A stretch of DNA of 64,000 nt from Neobacillus vireti (GCF_001026695.1 NZ_LDNB01000017.1:248206-312205), one strand, 5' to 3'. Shown: positions 35,238 to 42,921, numbered from the stretch's first letter. Numbers and translations: made by a program. Notes: generated by a model not told the origin, from the sequence alone.

Positions 35238-36665
35238 TTGCAAATAAATGAAACCGATATCAAAAAAATGGTTGAACAGGTGCTAAAGCAACTAGGCCAG
35301 ACTGAAGCAGCCGGTGCTCCTATTGCGCCACAAAATGATGTCAGCTTAGGCGACGGCGTGTTCGCAACAGTCGATGAAGCTGCCGCAGCAGCAAGAGTTG
35401 CTTGGGAAAAGCTGCGCAAGCTCCCATTGGCCTCGAGAAGGCAAATGATTGACAACATGAGAGAAGTCAGCTGCGCTCAAGCAAATGAGCTGGCACAGCT
35501 CGCCGTTGACGAAACCGGCTTAGGGCGGGTGGAGGACAAGGTGGCTAAAATCCTTTTAGCTGCCAACAAAACACCAGGAGTCGAAGATTTAGTCAGTACA
35601 TCCTATTCCGGGGATGATGGTTTAACACTTGTAGAATATGCCCCTATCGGTGTATTTGGCTCGATAACACCATCAACAAATCCGGCAGCAACTGTTATTA
35701 ATAACTCGATTTCGCTGATTGCCGCCGGGAATACTGTGGTTTACAACCCGCACCCAAGCGCCAAACGGGTGTCGCTGAAAACATTAAAGCTGCTAAACCA
35801 AGCGATTGTCGCTGCAGGCGGGCCTGAAAACGCCCTTACCTCTGTAGCCGCACCGAATCTTGAAACCTCGGCACAAGTGATGAACCATCCTAAAGTAAAT
35901 GCACTTGTTGTCACAGGCGGGGGACCTGTTGTCAAGGCAGCGATGGCTGTTGGTAAAAAAGTAATTGCTGCAGGTCCTGGAAATCCACCAGTGGTGGTAG
36001 ATGAAACAGCGATCATTTCACAAGCGGCGGCTCATATTGTCCAAGGTGCAAGCTTTGATAACAACGTCTTATGTACCGCTGAGAAAGAAGTCTTCGTTGT
36101 TGATAAGGCTGCAAACGCTTTAAAGGCAGAAATGGTCAAAAACGGAGCGATAGAACTCAAAGGCTTCCAATTTGAAAAATTATTGGAAAAAGTGTTAGTG
36201 AAGAAAAATGATAAGTTTTATCCGAACAGAGACTTTATCGGCAAGGATGCCTCGGTGATTTTGCAAGCAGCCGGCATTCAAGTAAGTCCGAATGTGAAGT
36301 TAATTATTGCTGAGACCACAAAAGATCACCCATTGGTGATGACTGAAATGTTAATGCCAATCTTACCAATCGTCCGAGTTCCTGACGTGGATAAAGCAAT
36401 TGAATTGGCCGTCATAGCTGAAAAAGGAAATCGTCATACGGCGATCATGCACTCGCAAAATATCACCAACTTAACTAAGATGGCACAAGAAATCCAAGCG
36501 ACTATTTTTGTGAAAAATGGACCATCTGTTGCTGGTCTTGGCTTTGAAAGTGAAGGCTTCACAACGCTTACAATTGCAGGTCCGACTGGTGAAGGCTTAA
36601 CAAGTGCAAAAACATTTACACGCCAGCGCCGCTGCGTTTTAGTAGATGGATTTAGAATTATTTAG
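35238..36665 (+). CDS. eutE: CoA-acylating aldehyde dehydrogenase, microcompartment cargo (EutE/PduP type)
   Basis: The TTG start follows AAGGGGG. The 475-residue protein begins with the helix INETDIKKMVEQVLKQLG, an encapsulation peptide, and a linker. The dehydrogenase proper follows (about 45-475), with FGSITPSTNPAATVINNS near 135 and the catalytic cysteine in NNVLCTAEKE near 277. It turns acetaldehyde, NAD and CoA into acetyl-CoA and NADH in the shell lumen. No alcohol dehydrogenase for NAD recycling is in the operon. Confidence 0.94.
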   Translation: MQINETDIKKMVEQVLKQLGQTEAAGAPIAPQNDVSLGDGVFATVDEAAAAARVAWEKLRKLPLASRRQMIDNMREVSCAQANELAQLAVDETGLGRVEDKVAKILLAANKTPGVEDLVSTSYSGDDGLTLVEYAPIGVFGSITPSTNPAATVINNSISLIAAGNTVVYNPHPSAKRVSLKTLKLLNQAIVAAGGPENALTSVAAPNLETSAQVMNHPKVNALVVTGGGPVVKAAMAVGKKVIAAGPGNPPVVVDETAIISQAAAHIVQGASFDNNVLCTAEKEVFVVDKAANALKAEMVKNGAIELKGFQFEKLLEKVLVKKNDKFYPNRDFIGKDASVILQAAGIQVSPNVKLIIAETTKDHPLVMTEMLMPILPIVRVPDVDKAIELAVIAEKGNRHTAIMHSQNITNLTKMAQEIQATIFVKNGPSVAGLGFESEGFTTLTIAGPTGEGLTSAKTFTRQRRCVLVDGFRII

Positions 36666-36678
36666 TGGGGTGTGTTAA

Positions 36679-36768
36679 TTGGCAAAGTCGAAAGAAGAAA
36701 AAACCGTCACTTCACAAGAAACAAAAGCGACAACACCAAAATTAGAAGTTACTAAAGGAGGAAATAAA
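36679..36768 (+). other. Possible N-terminal extension of the first BMC-H gene
   Basis: The 90 bases before the BMC-H start are in frame and open, beginning at a TTG preceded by GGGGTG with 8 bp spacing. They would add 30 hydrophilic residues (MAKSKEEKTVTSQETKAT and on). The operon is otherwise tightly packed, so an unused 100-bp gap would be odd. Two forms of the shell protein may be made, as with PduB and PduB', or this may only be leader. Confidence 0.45.
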
Positions 36769-37047
36769 ATGAGTCAAGAAGCATTAGGAATGATCGAAAC
36801 AAAAGGTTTGGTAGCAGCAATTGAGGCAGCAGATGCAATGGTGAAAGCGGCAAATGTTACGTTAGTAGGCAGGGAATTAGTGGGTGCCGGTCTTGTTACG
36901 GTTATGGTGCGTGGGGATGTTGGTGCCGTTAAAGCAGCAACAGAAGCAGGAGCAGATGCGGCACAGCGCGTTGGCACACTTCTATCTGTACACGTGATAC
37001 CACGTCCAAACGGCGATGTAGAAGGTATTTTACCGAAAGCAGAATAA
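36769..37047 (+). CDS. BMC-H hexameric shell protein 1
   Basis: ATG 36769 follows a perfect AAAGGAGG site. The 92-residue protein is a single BMC domain: ALGMIETKGLVAAIEAADAMVKAANVTL, VMVRGDVGAVKAATEAGA, and the closing VHVIPRPNGDVEGIL. Six copies form the flat hexagonal tiles of the shell facets. It is very similar to the second BMC-H at 38654, so the two come from duplication. A longer in-frame form starting at 36679 is possible. Confidence 0.95.
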   Translation: MSQEALGMIETKGLVAAIEAADAMVKAANVTLVGRELVGAGLVTVMVRGDVGAVKAATEAGADAAQRVGTLLSVHVIPRPNGDVEGILPKAE

Positions 37048-37058
37048 GGTGAATTCAA

Positions 37059-37898
37059 ATGGAACAATCCATTGAAAGCTATATCAAAAACCTTGTCAGA
37101 GATGTAATTGGCCAAACTTTAGGCGGTCTGCAAATCCAAGGTGACCGGCAGACATATGTGATTGCGAATTGGAAAATGAACAAAACGCTGGCGGAAACAG
37201 CTGAATTTTTTCAAGAAATCAATAGCAGTAATGATGTGACTGTGGTCGTTTGCCCCCCGGCACAGCTGCTTTACCCGGCCCATCTTTTTATTAAACAGTC
37301 AGGGAAGCCGGTTCACTTAGGCGGGCAAAATGTACATTGGGCCGACAATGGTGCATACACCGGAGAAACATCGACTGAGATGTTGAAGGATGTCGGCTGT
37401 GAATACGTCATTATTGGCCATTCCGAAAGAAGACAATATGCCGGTGAAGATGATTCATTGGTCAATATGAAAGTAAAACAGTCGATTATGGCTGGTCTTA
37501 CTCCGATTATTTGCATCGGAGAGACGTTAGAACAAAAAAACGCATTACAGACCGAAGTGGTTTTAGCTAAACAGCTTTTCGGTGCCTTGAATAAGATTGA
37601 TTCCAGTCATTTTATCATTGCCTATGAGCCAGTTTGGGCGATTGGAACTGGGCAGTCAGCTACTGCTGAATTAGCGCAGCAAACACACGCCTATATCCGA
37701 TCTGTTTTGAAACAAATTTTAGGTGAAAAAGCAGAGAGTGTCTCGATCCTATATGGCGGTTCGGCAAATGAAAGTAATGCAGCCGAATATAGCAGGATGC
37801 CGGATATCGACGGCCTGCTCGTTGGCGGCGCTAGCTTGAAGGCTAAATCTTTTGATGGAATGATCAAGGTATTTGCCAAAGGAGAACAAAATTCATGA
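37059..37898 (+). CDS. tpiA: Triosephosphate isomerase with encapsulation peptide
   Basis: The 279-residue protein is a complete TIM: VIANWKMNKT with the active-site Lys, IIGHSERRQYAGE with the catalytic His, and AYEPVWAIGTG with the catalytic Glu and loop 6. Ordinary TIM begins at that first motif and has about 250 residues. This one carries about 30 extra N-terminal residues whose first 20 (MEQSIESYIKNLVRDVIGQT) form an amphipathic helix like those on the other cargo enzymes. I infer import into the shell, where it would turn the glyceraldehyde 3-phosphate from DeoC into dihydroxyacetone phosphate. The housekeeping tpiA should be elsewhere in the glycolytic operon. Confidence 0.93.
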   Translation: MEQSIESYIKNLVRDVIGQTLGGLQIQGDRQTYVIANWKMNKTLAETAEFFQEINSSNDVTVVVCPPAQLLYPAHLFIKQSGKPVHLGGQNVHWADNGAYTGETSTEMLKDVGCEYVIIGHSERRQYAGEDDSLVNMKVKQSIMAGLTPIICIGETLEQKNALQTEVVLAKQLFGALNKIDSSHFIIAYEPVWAIGTGQSATAELAQQTHAYIRSVLKQILGEKAESVSILYGGSANESNAAEYSRMPDIDGLLVGGASLKAKSFDGMIKVFAKGEQNS

Positions 37899-38350
37899 AA
37901 AAAGTTGCGATAGGTTGCGATCATGGTGGATACGAACTTAAAGAAACCTTAAAACTCTATTTAACTGAATTAGGCTATGAATATTTAGATTTTGGCTGTA
38001 AGGCAAACGAATCAGTAGATTATCCCGATATTGCCTTTTTAGTAGGTGAAACGGTTGCGACGAATGCTGACTATGTTGGCATCATGATTGATGGTGTCGG
38101 CATTGGCAGCGGGATGGTCTTGAATAAGATACCGGGTGTGCGCGGCGCAGTCTGCTGGGACTTATCCTCTGTTATTAACAGCAAAGAGCATAATAACGCT
38201 AATGTGCTATCGATTGGCGGTCAATTTATTGGCGAGGGATTAGCCAAGCAATTAGTGAAGACATGGCTGGAAACCGAATTTGCCGGCGGTCGTCATGACC
38301 GCCGTGTGACAAAAATAATGGAAATCGAAAGCCGGTTTTTACACCGGTAA
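37895..38350 (+). CDS. RpiB/LacAB-family sugar-phosphate isomerase with altered active site
   Basis: The 151-residue protein has the RpiB fold: VAIGCDHGGYELKETL, YLDFGCKANESVDYPD, and SKEHNNANVLSIGGQFIG. In typical RpiB a catalytic Cys stands in the motif CGTGIG. Here it is DGVGIG, with Asp66 in that place. Gly-rich phosphate-binding residues are kept. So the reaction may differ from ribose 5-phosphate isomerisation. Pentose or deoxypentose phosphates remain the likely substrates given deoC. It begins in the stop codon of the TIM gene and has no obvious encapsulation helix. Confidence 0.87.
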   Translation: MKKVAIGCDHGGYELKETLKLYLTELGYEYLDFGCKANESVDYPDIAFLVGETVATNADYVGIMIDGVGIGSGMVLNKIPGVRGAVCWDLSSVINSKEHNNANVLSIGGQFIGEGLAKQLVKTWLETEFAGGRHDRRVTKIMEIESRFLHR

Positions 38351-38365
38351 AGGCAGGTTTTTTCA

Positions 38366-38653
38366 ATGTTTGTAGCCAAAGTGATTGGCAATATGGTTTG
38401 TACCCATAAAAATGACAATTTAAAGGGTTTAAAGCTTCTTATTGTCCAACCAGTCGATGACGGGTTGAAAGAAAAAGGCAAACCACTTGTGGCTATCGAT
38501 ACGATTGGACAGTCTGGAGAAGGCGACCTCGTTTACTTAGCAAAAAGCAGAGAGTCGTCTCTGCCGCTTAACAAAGATTTAGTCCCGTCAGATGCTGGGA
38601 TTCTCGGAATTATCGACTATTATAACGTGACGAAACGAATGGAGGAAAAATAA
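38366..38653 (+). CDS. BMC-P pentameric shell protein 2
   Basis: The 95-residue EutN/CcmL-family protein begins MFVAKVIGNMVCTHKNDNLKGLKLLIVQPVD and holds AIDTIGQSGEGDLVYLAKS. It is the second of three vertex proteins. It is directly followed, with no spacing, by the second BMC-H gene. Confidence 0.94.
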   Translation: MFVAKVIGNMVCTHKNDNLKGLKLLIVQPVDDGLKEKGKPLVAIDTIGQSGEGDLVYLAKSRESSLPLNKDLVPSDAGILGIIDYYNVTKRMEEK

Positions 38654-38929
38654 ATGAGCAACGCATTAGGAATGATTGAAACAAAAGGGTTAGTAGGAGC
38701 AATTGAAGCAGCAGATGCCATGACGAAAGCAGCAAACGTGACACTACTCGGAAAAGTGAATGTTGGCGGCGGCTTGGTTACGGTAATGGTACGCGGTGAT
38801 GTTGGTGCCGTTAAAGCAGCAACGGAGGCTGGTGCTGATGCAGCGCAGCGTGTTGGCGAGTTTTTATCCGTTCATGTTATCCCTAGACCACACTCAGATA
38901 TCGAGAAGATTCTACCTGCAGCAAAATAA
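38654..38929 (+). CDS. BMC-H hexameric shell protein 2
   Basis: The 91-residue single BMC domain (ALGMIETKGLVGAIEAADAMTKAANVTLLG, VMVRGDVGAVKAATEAGADAAQRVG) is nearly identical in the core to the protein at 36769 but lacks any possible extension. GGAGG precedes its ATG. It is probably the main facet protein. Pore-region differences between the two copies (RELVGAG against KVNVGGG) could tune metabolite passage. Confidence 0.95.
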   Translation: MSNALGMIETKGLVGAIEAADAMTKAANVTLLGKVNVGGGLVTVMVRGDVGAVKAATEAGADAAQRVGEFLSVHVIPRPHSDIEKILPAAK

Positions 38930-39192
38930 TGAAACTAGCAAAAGTGGTTGGGAATGTCGTATCAACGATTAAAACACCGAGTCATCAGAATAAAAAACTG
39001 ATGGTTGTCATCCCTGTTGATGCAAAAGGCAATGAATGCGGTGACGCGATGATTGCCTTTGACCGCTTTCAAGCAGGCGTTGGCGACTATGTGCTAATCC
39101 TTGAAGAAGGTGGATCGGCACGGGACATCCTAGAAGACCCGAAAGGCTCTTTTGATGCAGTCATTGCCGGAATCGTTGATCGACTATATTAA
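38929..39192 (+). CDS. BMC-P pentameric shell protein 3
   Basis: The 87-residue EutN/CcmL-family protein starts in the stop codon of the preceding BMC-H gene. MKLAKVVGNVVSTIKTPSHQNKKLMVVIPVD and AFDRFQAGVGDYVLILEEGGSAR show the family. It is the third vertex protein. Three different pentamer genes in one locus suggest mixed or specialised vertices. Confidence 0.94.
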   Translation: MKLAKVVGNVVSTIKTPSHQNKKLMVVIPVDAKGNECGDAMIAFDRFQAGVGDYVLILEEGGSARDILEDPKGSFDAVIAGIVDRLY

Positions 39193-39208
39193 TGTGAGGT
39201 GAACAAGG

Positions 39209-40015
39209 GTGCAAATTGAGGCATTAGTTGAACAAATTACGAATCAAATTATGGAACAATTAACAAATAAACAAGCATTGAAGGAAGCGAAACCAGCTGT
39301 TTCCGGGAACGTGACCTATAAAGAAGGTTCTGCGTCCAATATTATTACTGGTCCATCCGTTGCGCGGATGATTGACCATACGTTATTAAAGCCGGAAGCA
39401 TCCAAAGACCAAATCGTAAAGCTTTGTGAAGAAGCGAAGGAACATAAATTTGCCACTGTCTGTGTTAATCCATATTGGGTGTCCACAGCTGCGAAGGAAC
39501 TTAAAGGTTCTGGTGTCGGCGTTACCACGGTTGTCGGCTTTCCATTAGGGGCAACGAGCACATTTGTAAAAACCGCTGAAACCCGCGATGCGATTGCAAA
39601 TGGCGCGACGGAAATCGACATGGTCATTAACATCGGTGCGCTTAAATCAGGCGACTTCGAAACAGTGAAAAAGGACATTGAAGGTGTTGTATTAGCGGCA
39701 AAAGGTCATGCACCTGTAAAAGTAATCATTGAAACGGGCCTTTTAGAAATTGAAGAAAAGAAAAAAGCTTGTATTCTTGCTAAGATGGCAGGCGCCGATT
39801 TTGTGAAAACATCCACCGGTTTTGGACCTGGCTGTGCAACAGCTGAAGATATTAAGCTTATGCGGGAAGCAGTTGGTCCGGATTTAGGTGTGAAGGCTTC
39901 TGCGTGTGTCAGAGATTTAGATACCGCTAGAAAATTGATTCAAGCTGGTGCAACAAGAATTGGTGCAAGCTCTAGTATTGCAATTATTACTGGCGGGCAA
40001 GGTACCGGGTATTAA
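39209..40015 (+). CDS. deoC: Deoxyribose-phosphate aldolase with encapsulation peptide
   Basis: The start is GTG 39209 after GAGGTGAAC. The 268-residue protein contains a full DeoC (about 48-268): MIDHTLLKPEASKDQI, EIDMVINIGALKSGD, the Schiff-base lysine in ADFVKTSTGFG, and the proton-relay lysine in GVKASACVRD. The first 20 residues (MQIEALVEQITNQIMEQLTN) form an amphipathic helix followed by a linker, absent in ordinary DeoC of about 220 residues. It splits deoxyribose 5-phosphate to acetaldehyde and glyceraldehyde 3-phosphate and is the signature enzyme of this microcompartment. It is the last gene of the operon. Confidence 0.95.
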   Translation: MQIEALVEQITNQIMEQLTNKQALKEAKPAVSGNVTYKEGSASNIITGPSVARMIDHTLLKPEASKDQIVKLCEEAKEHKFATVCVNPYWVSTAAKELKGSGVGVTTVVGFPLGATSTFVKTAETRDAIANGATEIDMVINIGALKSGDFETVKKDIEGVVLAAKGHAPVKVIIETGLLEIEEKKKACILAKMAGADFVKTSTGFGPGCATAEDIKLMREAVGPDLGVKASACVRDLDTARKLIQAGATRIGASSSIAIITGGQGTGY

Positions 40016-40039
40016 TTTTAAAGTTGAAATGTTCAAGTT

Positions 40040-40080
40040 GGAGTTTTTCATCTCGTTGTTGCTGCCAGTTGAAAAACTCC
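40040..40080 (+). terminator. Stem-loop after deoC
   Basis: GGAGTTTTTCA (40040-40050) pairs with TGAAAAACTCC (40070-40080). The following TTCCTCTT is a poor T-run, so termination may be partial. Confidence 0.5.
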
Positions 40081-40101
40081 TTCCTCTTAATCTAAAAAGT
40101 A

Positions 40102-40130
40102 TTGAAAATTTTTAGATATTTTACTATAAT
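40102..40130 (+). promoter_or_regulatory. Sigma-A promoter of XRE gene
   Basis: TTGAAA (40102-40107) and TATAAT (40125-40130) have exactly 17 bp between them. Confidence 0.7.
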
Positions 40131-40142
40131 TAAATAGATTAA

Positions 40143-40158
40143 ATGTAATCGTTTACAT
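40143..40158. promoter_or_regulatory. cre box (CcpA site) before XRE gene
   Basis: ATGTAATCGTTTACAT matches the cre consensus at every position and is nearly palindromic. It lies just after the predicted transcription start, so CcpA would block this promoter. Confidence 0.75.
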
Positions 40159-40176
40159 ACATAAGGGGTGTTTCGA

Positions 40177-40377
40177 ATGAACAATATTGGACATCAACTA
40201 AAGAAAATTAGATTAAACCGTGAAATGGAAATAGAAATATTAGCGTCTTTATCAGGATTGCACACAGAAACAATCGCAGCAATTGAGGATGGCGAGCTGG
40301 ATGTACAGGTTTCAACGTTAGCGAAGATTTCGGAAGCGTTGAACTGCAGCTTCTCAATTGGAGATGTGTCCATTTAA
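40177..40377 (+). CDS. Small XRE-family HTH regulator
   Basis: ATG 40177 is 8 bp after AAGGGG. A GTG three codons earlier is too close to it. The 66-residue protein is almost only a Cro/CI-type helix-turn-helix (IGHQLKKIRLNREMEIEILASLSGLHTETIAAIEDGELDVQVSTLAKISEALN). It has its own promoter and a perfect cre box, and follows the microcompartment operon. It may take part in its control, but a target cannot be read from sequence. Confidence 0.82.
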   Translation: MNNIGHQLKKIRLNREMEIEILASLSGLHTETIAAIEDGELDVQVSTLAKISEALNCSFSIGDVSI

Positions 40378-40385
40378 TTTATCGG

Positions 40386-40426
40386 CAAAAGCATTCGTTC
40401 TTTATTGGAACGTGTGCTTTTTTATT
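40386..40426 (+). terminator. Terminator of XRE gene
   Basis: AAAGCAttCGTTC and GGAACGtgTGCTTT pair, followed by a T-run. Confidence 0.75.
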
Positions 40427-40513
40427 TTCTACCTAAAAATGATATGATAGGACAATCAGTAAAATGGTTATTCCAGATAAGGTTGACCGGTCCAAAATTA
40501 AAGGAAGAGATTC

Positions 40514-42760
40514 ATGACAAGTACAGTTACATACATAAAAGAATGGCAGCAGGCACTGCAAAATGAAATTACCCATTTAAAAAAATACGGCAGTAACAAA
40601 TTCATTGTTTCAAATGGAAGATTATTATCGAGTGAAGGATCGTTTACCTATTATTTTGATACCGCTTATCCATTACGAATTCCAGTTGGATCTTCGATTC
40701 GTCTTGAATGGGGGAGCATGAAACAAAGTGGACGCGTGCTCTCATCAGAAGGCAAAGGCGTGATGCTTGCCCTCGAGAAATCATACGGAGACTTAATCCC
40801 CGAGGCATTTCTGTTTCACGATCCATGGGAACTGCTTGAACAACTCATCCAACGATTAGATGAAATCAAAAAAAACAAACAAAAACGCTTAAGGGTAAAA
40901 AAATTGATGGATCCTTCGATGCCAGCAAAGCATCCGGTTGAGAAAATAAAAAGCAATGTTCATGAATTAGTTTTACGTTCAAAATACAATCCTGTTACCT
41001 TTGTGTGGGGGCCGCCTGGAACAGGAAAAACTTACACATTAGCGCGGGCTGCGGCAAATAAATATTTTCAGGAAAAGCGGGTCTTGGTTTTATCGCACAG
41101 CAACCAAGCGGTTGATGTCCTCATCGCTGAAATTTCTTCCTTTATTAAAAAGAAAAACAGCTTCTGTGAAGGGGATGTTCTTCGTTATGGATCTAATACA
41201 GGAGAGCAGTTGGCAAATCATGAAGCGATTACTACTATCCAGTTATTAGAGAAACAGGATCCCCATCTCGCTAAGGACAAGGAAATTTTATTAGACGAAA
41301 GACGGAAGCTAAAGCAGGATTTATCCCGTTCGTTCAGTAAACGAGACACGGATCATTTGCTGGAGCTTGAGACGAAAATTGCTAGAGTCCTCGAAAAAAT
41401 TCGCCAAAAGGAAATTCAGTTTGTGAAGGATGCGTTTGTTGTCGGATCAACGCTCGCTAAAGCAGCGAGCGACCCGGCAATCTATGAAAAGGAATTTGAT
41501 ATTGTAATCCTTGATGAAGCAAGCATGGCTTATGTGCCCCAGGCTGCATTCGCTGCATCACTTGGGAAACGCGTTATTATTTGCGGTGACTTTAAACAAT
41601 TACCGCCGATTGCCTCTTCAAGAGATTCGTTGGTCACGATGTGGCTGAAGGAGGACATTTTTCACCGGGCGGGTGTTGTTGACTGGGTAAATAACGGAAA
41701 GCTGCATCCGCATTTATTTTTATTAAAAGAACAACGGAGAATGCATCCGGATATCTCAGCTTTCACCAATCAATATGTCTACAATAAGCTTGTAGGTGAT
41801 CATCAGAGTGTTCTAAAGAGCAGAAATGAAATTGTTGAAAAAGCACCGTTTTCCGGCCAGGCGTCAATTCTTGTCGATACAAGCAATACTGGTGTCCATT
41901 GTATGACTGAACGGACGTCGAAGTCGAGAATGAATTTTTGGCAGGTGTTATTGTCGTTTCAAATCATCCATGAATCGTACTTGGCAGGGGTAAGATCGAT
42001 TGGCTATGTGACACCTTACCGTGCCCAAGCCAATCTAATGGAGCTGTTACTCGAAGATTTATATGAAAACGAGAGGTTAACAACTGATATTATTGCGGCG
42101 ACAGTTCATAGATTCCAAGGCAGCGAGCGCGATGTCATGGTGTTTGATACCGTCGATGGTGAACCGCAAGCCCGTGCTGGTATGCTTTTAACTGGTAAAG
42201 ATAGCGAACGATTGATTAATGTCGCGATAACGAGGACAAAAGGAAAGTTTATTCATGTCAGCAATCAATCATATATTCGTAAGCATGTCTATCATGACAA
42301 AACTCTTAGACAACTAGTAGAACACCAAGAGAAGCATCGGCAAACAGTTCGAACGAGAGAAATCGGGACCTGGATTAAGCATCAGCATCCAAGATTGCAA
42401 TGGTTGCATGCTTTAAAGCTTGAAAAAGTGTTCCGGGATATAGCGGGGGCGAGATCATCGATTGTCATCTCTTTACCATCGCAAACTGCGCTCCCACCGC
42501 AATGGAAGGAGAAGTTAACCAATCGGGACAAACTCGTGAAATTAACAGTGATTTCCGGGGAAGAATGGTTCGAGCTTCAGCCAGATTATCGGCTGGATGA
42601 AAACTTGTCGTTTCCCTTTATAATCATCGACCGCCGGCTGCTCTGGCTGGGATTGCCAGTGGAAGGAGCAAAAGGAATTCAACCACCATTTATCGCAGCA
42701 AGACTTGATTCGGAAAAGGCTTCAGAACATTTTTTAGGTCAATTTTTAATCAAAGAGTAG
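40514..42760 (+). CDS. Superfamily 1 helicase, UPF1/DNA2-like
   Basis: The 748-residue protein shows helicase motifs in order: Walker A GPPGTGKTYT (about 166), VILDEASMAYVPQ (motif II, about 333), QRRMHPDI (about 410), YVTPYRAQAN (about 498), ATVHRFQGSERDVMVFD (about 528) and LINVAITRTKGK (about 562). An N-terminal beta-rich part and a C-terminal extension with a possible phospholipase-D-like or nuclease remnant (ARSSIVISLPSQTALPP) flank them. It should unwind or remodel nucleic acid. DNA or RNA preference is unknown. It has its own terminator. Confidence 0.88.
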   Translation: MTSTVTYIKEWQQALQNEITHLKKYGSNKFIVSNGRLLSSEGSFTYYFDTAYPLRIPVGSSIRLEWGSMKQSGRVLSSEGKGVMLALEKSYGDLIPEAFLFHDPWELLEQLIQRLDEIKKNKQKRLRVKKLMDPSMPAKHPVEKIKSNVHELVLRSKYNPVTFVWGPPGTGKTYTLARAAANKYFQEKRVLVLSHSNQAVDVLIAEISSFIKKKNSFCEGDVLRYGSNTGEQLANHEAITTIQLLEKQDPHLAKDKEILLDERRKLKQDLSRSFSKRDTDHLLELETKIARVLEKIRQKEIQFVKDAFVVGSTLAKAASDPAIYEKEFDIVILDEASMAYVPQAAFAASLGKRVIICGDFKQLPPIASSRDSLVTMWLKEDIFHRAGVVDWVNNGKLHPHLFLLKEQRRMHPDISAFTNQYVYNKLVGDHQSVLKSRNEIVEKAPFSGQASILVDTSNTGVHCMTERTSKSRMNFWQVLLSFQIIHESYLAGVRSIGYVTPYRAQANLMELLLEDLYENERLTTDIIAATVHRFQGSERDVMVFDTVDGEPQARAGMLLTGKDSERLINVAITRTKGKFIHVSNQSYIRKHVYHDKTLRQLVEHQEKHRQTVRTREIGTWIKHQHPRLQWLHALKLEKVFRDIAGARSSIVISLPSQTALPPQWKEKLTNRDKLVKLTVISGEEWFELQPDYRLDENLSFPFIIIDRRLLWLGLPVEGAKGIQPPFIAARLDSEKASEHFLGQFLIKE

Positions 42761-42796
42761 GAATTGCGGGATTTACTATGCTATTTCAACTCTTTT

Positions 42797-42832
42797 GGTG
42801 GGAATCCATTAAGGTTTTCCACCTTTTTTATT
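42797..42832 (+). terminator. Terminator after SF1 helicase
   Basis: GGTGGGAATCC and GGTTTTCCACC pair with two mismatches, followed by TTTTTT. Confidence 0.7.
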
Positions 42833-42921
42833 AGGGAATAAAAACATAAGAATAGGGAACGTTAAATTTGTTAGTCGTAAAACAAATGGCACATGGCAAT
42901 TTCAATAAAAAGGAGACATGG

